64,000 nucleotides of DNA from Globodera rostochiensis. Lineage: Eukaryota; Nematoda; Chromadorea; Rhabditida; Heteroderidae. Below, piece after piece: positions 46,324 to 57,989 of this stretch. The first letter of the stretch is position 1. Every line of letters starts with the position of its first letter. Where the stretch lies: positions 5,501,456 to 5,565,455 of the forward strand of contig JAEVLN010000002.1 in the NCBI GenBank assembly GCA_018350325.1, read 5' to 3'. A program made the position numbers and the translations under genes. The notes under the pieces are model-generated. The model worked only from the letters and a program-made list of their open reading frames with translations. It had not been told where the DNA came from and ran no database searches.

Positions 46324-46582
46324 AGGGCTCGGACCGATATGCTCCAAAAATGGCCAAATATGCGCATATATATGCTCCAAAAATGGCCAAATATGCGCAT
46401 ATATATATGCTCCAAAAATGGCCAAATATGTGCCAAAAAAGGCCAAACTATGTGCCAAAATATGCCAAACCTAAATATGCACCAAAAATGCCGAAATATG
46501 CACCGAAAATGGCACTTTTACTACACTAATTTGCTTAATACTTAATTTTGGGCATATTCTTAAAAAATGCATATAAATCCGG
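46324..46582. repeat. ATGCTCCAAAAATGGCCAAAT minisatellite with inverted ends
   Basis: Three units of 33-35 bases start at 46339, 46372 and 46407, then degenerate GTGCCAAA/ATGCACCAAAAATG units. The left end TAGGGCTCGGACCGATATGC and the reverse complement of the right end TAGAGCCCGGATTTATATGC agree at 15 of 20 positions. Overlapping ORFs on both strands are repeat artefacts. Confidence 0.65.
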
Positions 46583-46589
46583 GCTCTAA

Positions 46590-48649
46590 TGATATTTATT
46601 AATTCAAGTAATTTAATAACATCATGGCTCAGGGCAAAAACATTATGCTTTAAATGAGATGTAGAGTTTTTTTATTTATTGTTTCCTTGGATTATCATAT
46701 ACGCTCATAAATTAACCATAATCTTTTAATTCCAACTGTTTTTCGTCTTAAATTTACAAATTATTAAAGTAAATTAACTTACTTGTTTTGCATTTTTTAA
46801 TGATTTAGTTTTCTTAATAAGAGAAATTTTTATTTTCATTTAATTCCTTTGTTGTACTTTGAGAAGTTCGAAATATACTTATAGTTATAGTTAATTATTT
46901 TTCTTAAACCTGAATGGTTGTTTGTTATTTAAAAATAATTAACTTAAATACGTCTTATTTTTAACTTGTATTAAACTTTCTGTTTTTGATTATAAAATAA
47001 TTTGCTTGCTTAATTATTTTCATTGTTACTATATTTTATTTTAAGGTTATTTCACAACTTTGATTTATGCTAAATAAATGAATTATAATTACGATAGTTT
47101 ATTGTTGATAAATTCCGGGCCCGTACTATTTAGCTGTTATGTTTTATGTAGTCCATTTAATTCATGCTGAGTAAAAAATATTATAAAATTTATTAATTTC
47201 TTTATTACTTCTTCTTAACGAAGTAAATAGTAAGTTTATATACTTACTTTCTTATTTATAATTTTATGAAAATATTCTTATATTAAAGTTTTCCGTATTT
47301 TTATTTGGCTTTTACCTATATTAATTATTCACATTTTCTGTGATTAAAAAAGGTTGACATTATTATGTTATCGTGAGTTTTACTTTTTTCTAATATTACT
47401 AAATTTATTGTAATGGGTATATGGGTATTTTTGGTTTTTGTATTAAAGGTCGTTTTTTAAAATATTTTATAGCATTTTTTCAAAGTATTAATTGTGATTA
47501 TTTAACATTTTGCCTTAACGTGAATGTTGGGATTTTTATGCGCTTTTTTCTCAGACTGCCACACTTTTGATTGTAACGAGACAACAATTATGGCATAGAA
47601 CCCACCACAATCTTGGCGAAACTTTTCATATTACATGTTGGGGACCCGGCTTTTAGGTCAATTTAAAAATGACTTAAGAAAAATGTAAAATTTAAAATGT
47701 CCAAGAAGAAGGATAAAAATGATTTAAGGAATTATAATTATTTATTTGTATGATTATATCTTATATAAACGAATCGTTGAGTTGTCGAAAAATGAATAAT
47801 GACTTTAAGTTAGATTCAAGCAATTAGACTGATATAGAATGGACTTTAAGTAAGACTTAAGTAGTTAACTAATATTTTTCATGATAATTAGTAGTTCCAC
47901 GTCCTTTAATAGTCTTTTCCTTAAAATTATCTTTTGCAATTTTATTAAATATTTTTATTTGCTTTGTTTAGCCTTAAACATTTATTTATTAAGGTGATGT
48001 TTGAAACATTAATTTAGTTTTTGACATTCTTCTTATACATTCTTTAATGAATTGGGTAAGTGCGAGCTTTAGATCAAATATTTTGATTTTATATTTTTAT
48101 TTATGAAGTTTTGTGATCAATAAATAATAAATTTAGGCAAATTTTATGTTATGTAACTTCAACATTGTGGAATATTCCTTTTAATTTTTTGGGTTCGTTA
48201 TTTTATAAGTTTTTAAAAATCAGTTAAGTTCATTAAAACCATTTAGACACTAATAGTATTTATGAACGTTCAGTTGCCGCCTTTACAGCGCTCATTCAGC
48301 CCACGACTACGTCGTCAATATGCTCTGAGCTGCAGGATTAAAAATTTTACTGAAGTCTTTTTTCTATTAAACATATGGATTTTGTTATTTTATATGATTT
48401 GTTTCTTAAAATTTCATATGCTTACGCGTTGCAATTTTGTCATTTGCATCTATAATTTTCGAATTATTGATAATTTAATTTAAGAATAATTTCGCTTGTT
48501 TTATACACTTAAATTATTCGGAATTACGATTTTTATTATTCGAAAGATTTAAATCATTTATTTATTCTTTCTTGCCTGGATTTTGTTCTTTTTCTTAGTG
48601 ATGTAATTTATTTACAGTTTTTCAAAATGCTCCTTTAATTATTTTTTAA
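46590..48649. other. T-rich spacer
   Basis: A 73-codon plus-strand ORF at 48262-48483 starts in balanced sequence (MNVQLPPLQRSFSPRLRRQY) and becomes hydrophobic AT-rich. Not convincing. Confidence 0.4.
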
Positions 48650-48935
48650 TATCGCTGCAAAGGAAATTGGGAAGGGGACCGGGCCCGACCAGTATTGGCT
48701 GAACAACGGGGCGGAGCCTAAGAATGGGTGAGTGGGGACGGCCTGTTGAACTGCTTGCAAAGCAGTTTGACCGAATGTCTATTGGGTGGGGAACAAATGA
48801 GAGTAGATTGATTGGGGGAGGACATATATGGTGAAGTGGCCGCAACAATCGTTCGATGGCCTTTTTTAGGTGGAAGACACAACGATGATAAGAGCACACA
48901 AAATGTCGCACAAAACGTAAAGTGGGTGGTGATCA
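48650..48935. other. GC-balanced island, coding strand unclear
   Basis: The minus strand has a 90-codon ATG ORF (48639-48911) rich in Pro, Ser and His. The plus strand reads GPDQYWLNNGAEPKNG up to a donor-like GG|GTGAGT near 48729 and later an open frame with HNDDKSTQNVAQNVKW. A perfect hairpin AACTGCTT-GCA-AAGCAGTT lies near 48750. It could be two exons, a transposon piece or a repeat; I cannot decide. Confidence 0.3.
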
Positions 48936-48939
48936 TCCG

Positions 48940-51820
48940 TAAATTAATTTTGCATTGCGATTAGCCCAATTAGTAATTTTTAAATATTTCGATTTATCAT
49001 ATTTAAAAGCAGAATTTAAATGTTTATTGGCTATAAAAAAATAATTTTTGAAATTGAGTTCGTTACTATTCTTATTTTTTTTTAATTTCACTTTTAAAAT
49101 TTTGGTTGAACCCGTATGGGCATATAGGTAACATAACCATAATTATATAAAATATTTAGATTAAAATTTTGAAAAAGCTTTTAAATGTTTGTTGGCTAAA
49201 AAATGAAATTGAGTTCGTTAATAATAAAAATATTATATAAAATATTTAGATTAAAATTTATATTTCTTAATCTTAATTAAAGTTTTTTATGAAAACTTAT
49301 TATTTAAATTTTGCATTGCAAATATTATGGAAATCAAACGTCATAATCAAAACTTTCGGAAGTTTTTAATATTTTTTATTTAAGAAAATTATTTTAATAT
49401 CTAAATGTTAACATCTTATAATATAACTTGATTTTTTCATTAAAATAAATCTTTAATATAGAATTTTGAGTTATTTATTAAATAATTACAATCATGTTAA
49501 GATTGCATTGCCTTAACACGCTTTTTATCAAGTTTCAATGGGTGAAAAACGTGTAAGTTCTCATTGTCTGAATGTGAGTCTGTTATTTAAAAGTATTATT
49601 AACGCAAGTTTAGTTCAATAATAAGTTTTGCCGGCAAAAACAATACACTTACAACAGATGGAGCAGAGACGTCGCTCTTCCTCCTTCCGCTAATCACGTC
49701 TTTTCAAACATTTTGAAATTGGCTCGTCTTCGACAAATTTAATAATTATTTTTTATCAGGGTTTTATTAAATTTATCTATATTTTCCCTCATTAAAATGG
49801 GTTTTTTTATTTATTTTGTCCGATAGCAACGCTGTATAGCATTATTTAATCATAAATTCAATATTCCTTTACATGGGTCACTATCATTTATTCGTTCACT
49901 CACTTTTGTCATTCATTCAAACTTTATTATTATAAAAAAAGATTATATAAGGTTATCGTAAGGCATTGATTTTTTGATATAAATAACAAAAATTATATTT
50001 ACATGCTTTTTTATTAAAACGACCTTATTATAAATATTTTAAATTAGTAATTTAAAATTTAAAATTTTATTTTTTTTAAACTCCTTATGTTTATATCTTG
50101 TAAGATTTTATGACTTTATTTTTAATTAATTATTATATATTTGTTTTTAAATAATTTATATAGTCATTTATATCAACTCTGTTAATTATTGTACTTTTAA
50201 GATGTCTTTAAAAAAATATTTATTTTTGCTATACATTATAGACTCACTCACACCCAATTAATTTTTTGCTAAGCATAAATACTGTATTTATTTTAGAGCG
50301 TTATATGTTTTTGATTACATTCACGCAACTTTGATATAAATTGTTAAAATTTAATTAAGTCACATATAATTTTTATAAGCATTTTTATTAATCTATTTTT
50401 TTTATTTTAAGTCAAAACAAAAATTACAGATTCAAAACTTAGAAAACAATTAAAATTTTTTTATTCGATATTAAAAATTTATAAATTTTAATACAAATTA
50501 AAAAATGTCAGGTCCCATACCCGTTATTTAATTACTCATTTAAAAATTCAGAGGTCCCCAACATTTTTTTTTGTTATTGTTCTCCTCCCATGTAATGAGT
50601 GCCGTTAGCTAGCTCATGTCATTATAAATTTAAAATGTTAAATTAGATTAATTTTAGATGCCAGCTATCGGTTTGGATTTTATTCTACATAATATTTATT
50701 TTTATGATAATAATTTAAAAAATTCGCGTTTAGAATTTAATATTTAAATAATAATTTTCAGAAACCCACTGGAACAAGGCAGAATAAATAGGTGTGATTT
50801 GATTAAAATGTTTATTTATGGTATAATTTGGATAATATTTTTGTATTTATTTATTTTGTAATAATAGTTGTTATGGCGTTTGTTGATACGCACTTAGTTT
50901 CATGATAATAATTAAAAAATTCGCGTTTAGAAATTTAAATTTAAAGTAATAATATTTATCAGGAACCATTCGGCGTCAAATAAAACTAACAATTAATCAA
51001 TAAATCTCTTTTTAACTTTAGCTTCTGATCAACGTGAGTGACATATCTGTGTCTTATAGTAATTTTTCGAATCTACGTAAACAGTAAAGTATTTATTTGT
51101 ATTAATAATTAAAGAGGAAGAATTTGTACTAATCATAAAATTCCAACCGCTCCAACAATTGTACAGAATAGCATCGGTAGAAGAAAAGAGGAACACTGGG
51201 AGTTAAGGACCCTTTCCCAGCTTCATTCTTGAAACGCTGCCGCAATAAAGTCGTCAAAGCCATTTTGTTTTTTCCCCGATTACCAGCAGTTTGTTATGAA
51301 TTAATGTTTATTTTAAAGTTTTGTGTATGTAGTTATGTCTAGCTTTCCGATTTAAATGAAAAACGTTAAATAAACTGTCTTTTATCGTAAAAATTTAAAT
51401 TGTTTAGTTTTTTGATTTAAAATTTAAAATTTGTAACGTCGACTCATGTCGGCGCTTAAACATATTTTTTGATGAAGATTCGTCTAAACTATTTTTAATA
51501 TCGTAAGTTATGAACTTAACATTAATGTTGTCATCAAACTCTAAATGCCCCTAAAGCAACCCGCGAATAATACGATTTTTTAAAATGTTGTTAGAGATTG
51601 ATCGCTATGTAAATAAAAATCATTTGTTTAAGACCTAATCTATTTCTAATTACTTATATTAATTTGCCCTAGTTACATTGTTTTACATTTACTTTTTTCT
51701 TTTAAACTTGTGTTTTTTATGAAGCACCTAATGCCCATTTAATTAAAACTTGCATGCAAACATTATATTAAATTTCAATTGTTTTTGTAATAGATTATTT
51801 TCCACTATTTAAGTGTAAGA
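48940..51820. other. T-rich spacer
   Basis: A short stretch (TAAAAAATTCGCGTTTAGAA) recurs at about 50715 and 50915. No gene supported. Confidence 0.4.
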
Positions 51821-51912
51821 TATTTAATTTAATTTGGATTTATCTATGTTTACCAATAGAATTTTACAACATATTTTGTTTCCATGAGAATATTCTTTTT
51901 AAATAACTAAGA
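51820..51912. repeat. Segment repeated at 54098-54262
   Basis: GATATTTAATTTAATTT, GATTTATCTATGTTTA, then ACATATTTTGTTTC and ATTCTTTTTAAA occur in the same order in both places. The second copy carries about 100 extra bases in the middle, an insertion or a deletion scar. Confidence 0.5.
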
Positions 51913-52434
51913 AGCTGTAAATAATTAATTTTTTTGATATTCTTACTTCATTTGATTTATCATTACATTGTTTTATATCGAATAGAGACTTTGCTATTAT
52001 AGTTTGTTTATATTTATAATTTTTCGCATGATGATGTTTAAGTAATAAGAGTTACATATCTTCAGGCGTTCAGATCTTGCAACGACTGTCAATATTCGTT
52101 CCTTGGCGGCGTCCGACAGCTCAGCGGGCCAGTCGAACAACCTCATTAGTTGCACAGTTTTTTCTCAGCTATTCATAGATAGAAGACCAGTTTAAGCATG
52201 GGCCAAATTCTCCCAATCATCAGTGCGAGAAACCAAAGTTTAAAAATCAAAACTGCAATTTTTTCGATAAATATTTCCAATTAGAATTATCTATTTAACT
52301 TTTAATTTGCATAAGTTATGATTTTATTTTAGTTTTATTTTAGGATTTTCATTGTTTAAAATCTGTTGTTTTTAGCAGGGATCCGCGCCGACTCCCTTGT
52401 GTTTTTTTTAAAAAATACAAATTTTTTCAATTCG

Positions 52435-52630
52435 CAAAGCAAGGGGAAACACGCTTTGTTCCCCTTATTTATTACGATCATAAGATCATTGCGCGGTTGG
52501 CCCCGCACGCCAACATCGCCTTTTTAAAATAATTTAGTTTGCTCTTTTTTGATTTCATCCTTTATACATATAATTATTTTTTAATATACCTTATTTTTTA
52601 TGTATTAATTAGTTGATTAAAATTATGATT
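52435..52630 (+). repeat. 196-bp module, copy 1
   Basis: Differs from 53609-53804 at only four positions. It starts with CAAAGCAAGGGGAAACACGC and TTTGTTCCCCTT, which can form either of two exclusive hairpins, followed by GTTGGC, 7 bases, GCCAAC, then AT-rich tail sequence. No ORF. Confidence 0.85.
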
Positions 52631-52639
52631 CAGCCTTGC

Positions 52640-53600
52640 ATAAGGTACACTTAACTGCTGACTTTTTACAGAAAAACGTTTTTAAAATGCAATTGTTTTG
52701 CAAAATTAAAATAGTTTTTTTCATAGCACGTCCCTTGGCACGACGCAACTTTTATTTCGTCTAGGCTTGTAAATTTATTTTTATTCTTAATAATAATATA
52801 TTAATTTTTATTTTTTGGAGACTGGAACGAATAGGTTGTGCGTTTTTAAAAAAATTTGTTTTGTTTTTATGTTATATCAAGCATTATTTGGTATAAGTCT
52901 ATTCTCGTTTTTAGTAGCGTTTCAAAATTTTATGTTTTTTTTTGAAAATCTTGTCGTGAAGAAGACCTTCTTTGCATATATGACAACACTTTTGTTCTTT
53001 CTTTTTAATTAATATGTTTAATTGATAACATGAAGATTTGCGATGGATTGAAATTTATTATTAACAACATTGTTATCGCCATTTGCTTTTGTAGTATTCT
53101 TTACAAAAAAAAATTTAGATTAAAGTCCTTGGCGTATCTAAACCCTAAAAACTTTTATTCTTGTTATTTTTTTTTTAATAATTTTAGTTTTTATGCTTTT
53201 TATAAAATTGTTATTTATCATTTATTTCTTCTTTATTTAATATATCTTGGTTACCATTTTTTGAATTAATAAAATAGGTTTTAATTTTACACTTTTATAT
53301 TAATTATGTTTTATTAATTAGTTTTAATAAATTACTTTTTACTAGGCATTATTGTATATTGTCAACTAAGCCTAAATCTTTTTTGTCATAATTCGCTTAC
53401 ACGTCCTTTTAACAAGTATTTTTTTTTATAATAAGTTTTTTTGTTTCTTGTTTTTTAAGCATTCCGATCGATTTTATATTGGTGTATTGTTTAATAACAA
53501 ACTAATCAATTTACTGATTTTAAATTAATTTATTCCAGATTAGACTGGATTATTTTATCAATTATTTTATTTTATAAAAATGAATTCTTCGCACATCTCC
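52640..53600. other. T-rich spacer between the two modules
   Basis: Two short hydrophobic plus-strand ORFs (52815-53012, 53030-53269) are typical of T-rich DNA and are not called as genes. Confidence 0.4.
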
Positions 53601-53608
53601 TTACCCAA

Positions 53609-53804
53609 CAAAGCAAGGGGAAACACGCTTTGTTCCCCTTATTAATTACGATCATAAGATCATTGCGCGGTTGGCCCCGCTCGCCAACTTCGCCTTTTTA
53701 AAATAATTTAGTTTGCTCTTTTTTGATTTCATCCTTTATACATATAATTATTTTTTAATATACCTTATTTTTTATGTATTAATTAGTTAATTAAAATTAT
53801 GATT
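53609..53804 (+). repeat. 196-bp module, copy 2
   Basis: About 98 percent identical to copy 1, same orientation, 1174 bases downstream. Here the first pairing extends to AACAAAGC/GCTTTGTT. Unique sequence begins sharply on both sides. Confidence 0.85.
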
Positions 53805-54097
53805 TTGTAACCTTGTATGTTTTAAATAAAAATAGATAAAATATTTAAATTAAGCAGCTTTTTAATTAATTTTTTATGCTAAGCAACACGTTTGAAAACT
53901 GACATTTTTACTATTAAATTGCACTGAACTCTCGAATATTCGCTGCAAAAACCGCATTCTGCACTTTTTTTGTTGCAAAATTACAAAAATTGAGATATGA
54001 CTATTAATTGCTTTTTAAATGTATTAAATTTCATATCATCGACTTTGCAAAAAAGCATCTTGAGTAGCAAGTACTGTAATAATGCATTATATAAGAT

Positions 54098-54262
54098 ATT
54101 TAATTTAATTTCGATTTATCTATGTTTATTTTTAGGATTTTGTCATCGACATCGCAATAATTCACTTGTCTTAAAGTTTGCATTATAATTAACTGGATTT
54201 GTAAAATCCTTACCATATAATTTAATAACATATTTTGTTTCTATGAGATTATTCTTTTTAAA
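54098..54262. repeat. Second copy of the 51820 segment with insertion
   Basis: Same flanking blocks as 51820-51912, with extra sequence including TAGGATTTTGTCATCGACATCG between them. Confidence 0.5.
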
Positions 54263-54269
54263 GATCCAG

Positions 54270-55199
54270 TAGTAACAAACTTTTAATGCTTTTGTTTTTA
54301 GACATAAAACCTGTTATTTAAAATAAATACAGTAGGCCTAACTTTAAAAACTTGGGTTATTTATTTTTTTCAGCCTAAAGTTATTAACAGGATTTTCATG
54401 TTATTTTGAATAGTCTTTATTTTATACGACGTTTTTTCGATTTAATAATATAATTTATGTATTTTTAAGGTATTTAAAAAATAAATAAATTTACATGTTT
54501 TATTAATAAAAAATAAATAAATTTTTGAATTCTAGTTTCGTACAATTAAATTTAACATTGTTTTCTAATTAATTACCCAGTCTGAAACTGTATAATAAAA
54601 GACTTTTTTAACTTTTTAGTTTTAGTAACAATTTATGATTTACATGTAATTAGGTAAAAACATTTGCGAGTTTAAGCTTTTCATAATTTATTCAAATCAA
54701 GAATATAACCATTTTATGATTGCAACTTTAAGTGGTTGTAGAATATAGCTGGCCAGACGCAAAACAATGAATGAAATTTACATATTTACCAAAAAATATT
54801 TGCAATATTTTGTTATGAAAAGATAGAATTTAAATGGGGGGCCTAGTTTTTCCAAATTAGTAATTTGATAATAGAGTCAAAAAAAAATCACGCGTTCCAT
54901 AGAAAATGATTTGCAAAAAAATAGAAAATGCTGCAACAATCCTTATGTACAATTTTTGGTGACCGGAAAATGCGTCAGTGATTTTAAAAATCGAGAAAAA
55001 AGTGTTGGGTATCGGATTTAGGGGCTTAGACTACATTTCTAAAATCCGTTTCTGCCGATTTCAAACCTCGAAATTTTTCAAAAATTCCAAATACAAAAAT
55101 CCAGTTTGGTCTCAAAATCATTCAAAAATAATTCGATTATTTTAGTTATAAAGTGTCTCCAATCCCACCCAAGCCAAAACTTCCCGAATCTCCGGACAT
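54270..55199. other. AT-rich spacer
   Basis: The stretch 54830-55170 has short repeat-like motifs (TCGAGAAAAAAG, AAATCCG) but no clear element. Confidence 0.4.
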
Positions 55200-55290
55200 C
55201 TTAGGCTAAGCCTAAGCTAGGCTTAAGCTATGCTTAAACCTAATTTGTAAGCCTAACAAACCCTAAGCCAGGTTGGCTTAGGCCTAGCTT
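55200..55290. repeat. TTAGGC-like palindromic cluster
   Basis: TTAGGC, GCCTAA, AGGCTTA and CCTAAGC in both orientations within 90 bases. The hexamer equals the nematode telomere repeat, but copies are inverted and spaced, so this is a low-copy palindromic repeat rather than a telomere tract. Confidence 0.5.
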
Positions 55291-55510
55291 CAGTACTGGA
55301 CAGAATCGCCAATCGTGGTGGGCTTTAGACGGGTAGCTCCGTCCAACTTGATTTTTTGAAAAATTTGGATTTTCGACCAAACTTTCGAAATCTTGTCCGG
55401 GGTTCGGAAGTGGTTGTGACAGAGGTCAGAATCGGACCCAAAGACCTCCAACCGAAGCCGGAGTACAGATAAGTACCGAAAAAGCTTCGGTACTTTCCCG
55501 TACCGACCGA
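55291..55510. repeat. Balanced-GC repeat segment
   Basis: Includes GTACCGAAAAAGCTTCGGTAC, an inverted repeat, and ends TACCGACCGAACACTAATAC. Short ORFs on the minus strand are not credible. Confidence 0.35.
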
Positions 55511-55544
55511 ACACTAATACTTACATACACTTTTGGGGAAAGAA

Positions 55545-55740
55545 CGCGGGCGGGCGGGGGGGGGGGGATGCAAAATGCTGAGTGCAGATAGGGCGAGAGA
55601 AAGCTAAAAAGGTGAGAGAAAGCGGGGGAGAGAAAGCAAAGTGAATGTAAGAACAGAAAAAGTGGAGTAAGAGAAAGCAAAAGGGTAGGGGGAGGAAGGA
55701 GAAAGCCAAATGGAGGAAAGGGCAGAGAAAGTATAGCAAT
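55545..55740. repeat. GA-rich repeat with G12 tract
   Basis: Repeated GAGAGAAAGC. The opposite strand resembles 28319-28480. Three overlapping minus-strand ORFs are artefacts of the pyrimidine-rich strand. Confidence 0.55.
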
Positions 55741-55794
55741 TTAAAAAAAATAATAAGGATCCTGACGTGGTCCCGAATTCAATCTCACGGGATC

Positions 55795-56120
55795 CCGTGA
55801 AAAGTGGTTTTCGATCTGTTAACCGAACCAAAACAGAAGCCGAAAACTTACTGAAACCTAAAACCGAGTGTCGAAAATTGACCTAACTGAAAACCGGGAC
55901 CACCGGTTTTCCGGTTTCGGTGGTAAAAATGAAAATACATCCTTAATGATGCTCTTTTTATGGGACTTTTTTTGTATGAAAGGGCAAAATCAGCTAATAA
56001 AATGGTGCATAAAATTTGTGGGCGGTCGTTTTAATCCGAGACTCCCGGTTTTTGGTTAGGCCGATTTCCGAACCTCAATTTTCGGATTCGGTCTTTGGCC
56101 GACTTTACCTCTAACCTAAA
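55795..56120. repeat. AACCGA / CGGTTTT cluster
   Basis: Repeated AACCGAA, AAACCG, CCGGTTTTCCGG and TTCGGA, partly inverted. The TACATCCTTAA at 55934-55944 is the reverse complement of the TTAGGATG-type repeat start seen elsewhere. Confidence 0.5.
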
Positions 56121-56129
56121 ACCTAAACA

Positions 56130-56885
56130 GGTTTTTGTCAAACCATAGGGAGTTTTGATTTCAAATTCATAATTTTTTGGACAAGATAAACTTTAAAGTT
56201 TAAACGTTCTAAACTCTGATAAAACATTCCCGCCGTCAATAGGTGGCGTCGAAAAATGTTTTTTGAATAACATTGACTTATTTTATAAAGTTTATCTTAT
56301 ATTTAAAATACGTACTATTAACTAATTAAAATATTTCGTCACTTAATTCAAAAGCTGATAAATCACTTAAAATAGGAGTTTGTGCCAAAGTCTTAGTGAA
56401 AATAAATGTATTTATCAACTATTATTGAATTAGGTAAATAATTCCTTCTATTGGAGTTTATAAATTTTAAGTTTAGCGAAAAAGTATAGAGTGATGATTA
56501 GGGCTGCGCGAGACTTGAAATTTACCGAACTCGAGACCGAGAAATGACCCGGAGAACGCGACTTTTTTGAAAATATTTTGCAATTCACTGAAATTTTTTT
56601 AAGATCCAAAAATTTTCAAATTATAAAATCGTGTTTAAAAATTCAACTGAATTCGCGGCAAATTAAAATCCATTTTTATTTCTGGAACGCTTTTGTCCGA
56701 TTACAGGCTTATCTATAGGACTCAAAAATTTTTTTAAAAGTATTTCGACAAATGCAAAGGATTTTACGAAGGCTCTTATGCATGCGCAAGCTGGGACTTT
56801 TTTGGGTCATACGGTTGAGGGTTGTTCCGACTTCGTTTTGTTTTCCATCTCATTTGTCTGTATTTCGGGACGAACCAATCAATAT
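56130..56885. other. Mixed spacer
   Basis: A repeat start TTAGGGCTGCGCGAGACTTG with CTCGAGACCGAGA follows at 56503-56545. No gene supported. Confidence 0.4.
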
Positions 56886-57125
56886 TCAATTAAAATGAAT
56901 AAAAGGTTTCAAATTATGTAAGGTAAAGAGATTGCCCGACATTTGCGTCGTGCGCAGAACAAATTCGATATCTTCGCCTTTTGCGAAAGGCAAATTTCGA
57001 GCTTTTCGTCTACAAACTGAGTAGTCAATTTTATTTATTGGGGGGCGAGGCGGAGGCGCCATCTCTCCTCTTTCCATTGGCACACAAATCAATGCCATCG
57101 ATTGCACAGTGAAAGCGAGTCGCAC
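56886..57125 (-). CDS. Hypothetical ORF, 79 residues
   Basis: ATG 57123-57125 to stop at 56886. Begins MRLAFTVQSMALICVPMERG, a weak hydrophobic start, then APPPRPPINKIDYSVCRRKA and FAKGEDIEFVLRTTQMSG. GC-balanced over about 180 bases, then AT-rich at the C-terminal end. It may be a first exon running into intron. No domain recognised. The plus-strand skew flips to A-rich just downstream at about 57.2 kb. Confidence 0.35.
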   Translation of the reverse strand: MRLAFTVQSMALICVPMERGEMAPPPRPPINKIDYSVCRRKARNLPFAKGEDIEFVLRTTQMSGNLFTLHNLKPFIHFN

Positions 57126-57129
57126 AGTG

Positions 57130-57879
57130 TGTGCTGACCACTACCTCCAACAAACGACGCCATTCAAAATTCTTTACACATAACTGAAGAATGCAATTTC
57201 TCCCAAAAATGTCCTTTTAGCACAAACTTTATTTATTTTTCATTTTTAATTATTTTTAGTTTAAAAATGCACACTTTGTTATTCAAGAAGCTTAGTTATA
57301 AAATTGTCAACATTAATGAAACCAATATAAAACAAAAGCAATCAAAATAAAATAATAAAATTGGAAAGTTAGATAATTGAATAAGTGGCTTTGAGGCAAA
57401 ATAAAACGTTCTTAAGCTTATATTCACTAATAGTTGATTAAAAAACACAATGATAAAAATTATTAAAAGCATAAATAATTAAAACAATTTCAAATAATAT
57501 CAATTCGAAATATATTCAAAGGCATTTGCTAACGTACTAGTAATGACTAACTTAAAAAGAATAATAAGCTTTAGCATTTTTAATTAAAATAATCTGATGC
57601 ACTCTGCGCAAGGCTAGAAAATTAAACCAATCATTTGTTCTAAGATGAGATCTATCAGATGGAAACAAATCTCATAAAATGATGAAAAAAAGACGTAAAC
57701 AATTTAGGCAATTACTCAGCTGAACGAGCCCAAGCGGCGGATTGCGTAGTGTTGGTCAGATCGAACCCAAGACAGAGAAATATAATAACACACAAAAATT
57801 TGCAATAATTTTCTTGTAGTACAATGTGCATAAAGCAGAAAGCCATAAAATAACTTTATAATGAATTGGAATACTTATA
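57130..57879. other. A-rich spacer
   Basis: No gene or repeat recognised. Confidence 0.45.
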
Positions 57880-57989
57880 TAAAAAGAAGACGTGTTTGTT
57901 TGTTTGTTTGTTTGGATGTTTGTCCTGACGTGGTTGGGGATTTGAATTAGCGGGGAATTTTCGCGTAAAAATAAATGTTTGAATTTCAG

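Noticed and set aside
52815..53269. Two hydrophobic ORFs as small membrane proteins
   Set aside because: Phe/Leu/Ile-rich products are typical of random T-rich sequence, and no other evidence supports them.
55201..55290. Interstitial telomere tract (TTAGGC)
   Set aside because: Copies are few, in both orientations and irregularly spaced, unlike head-to-tail telomere DNA.
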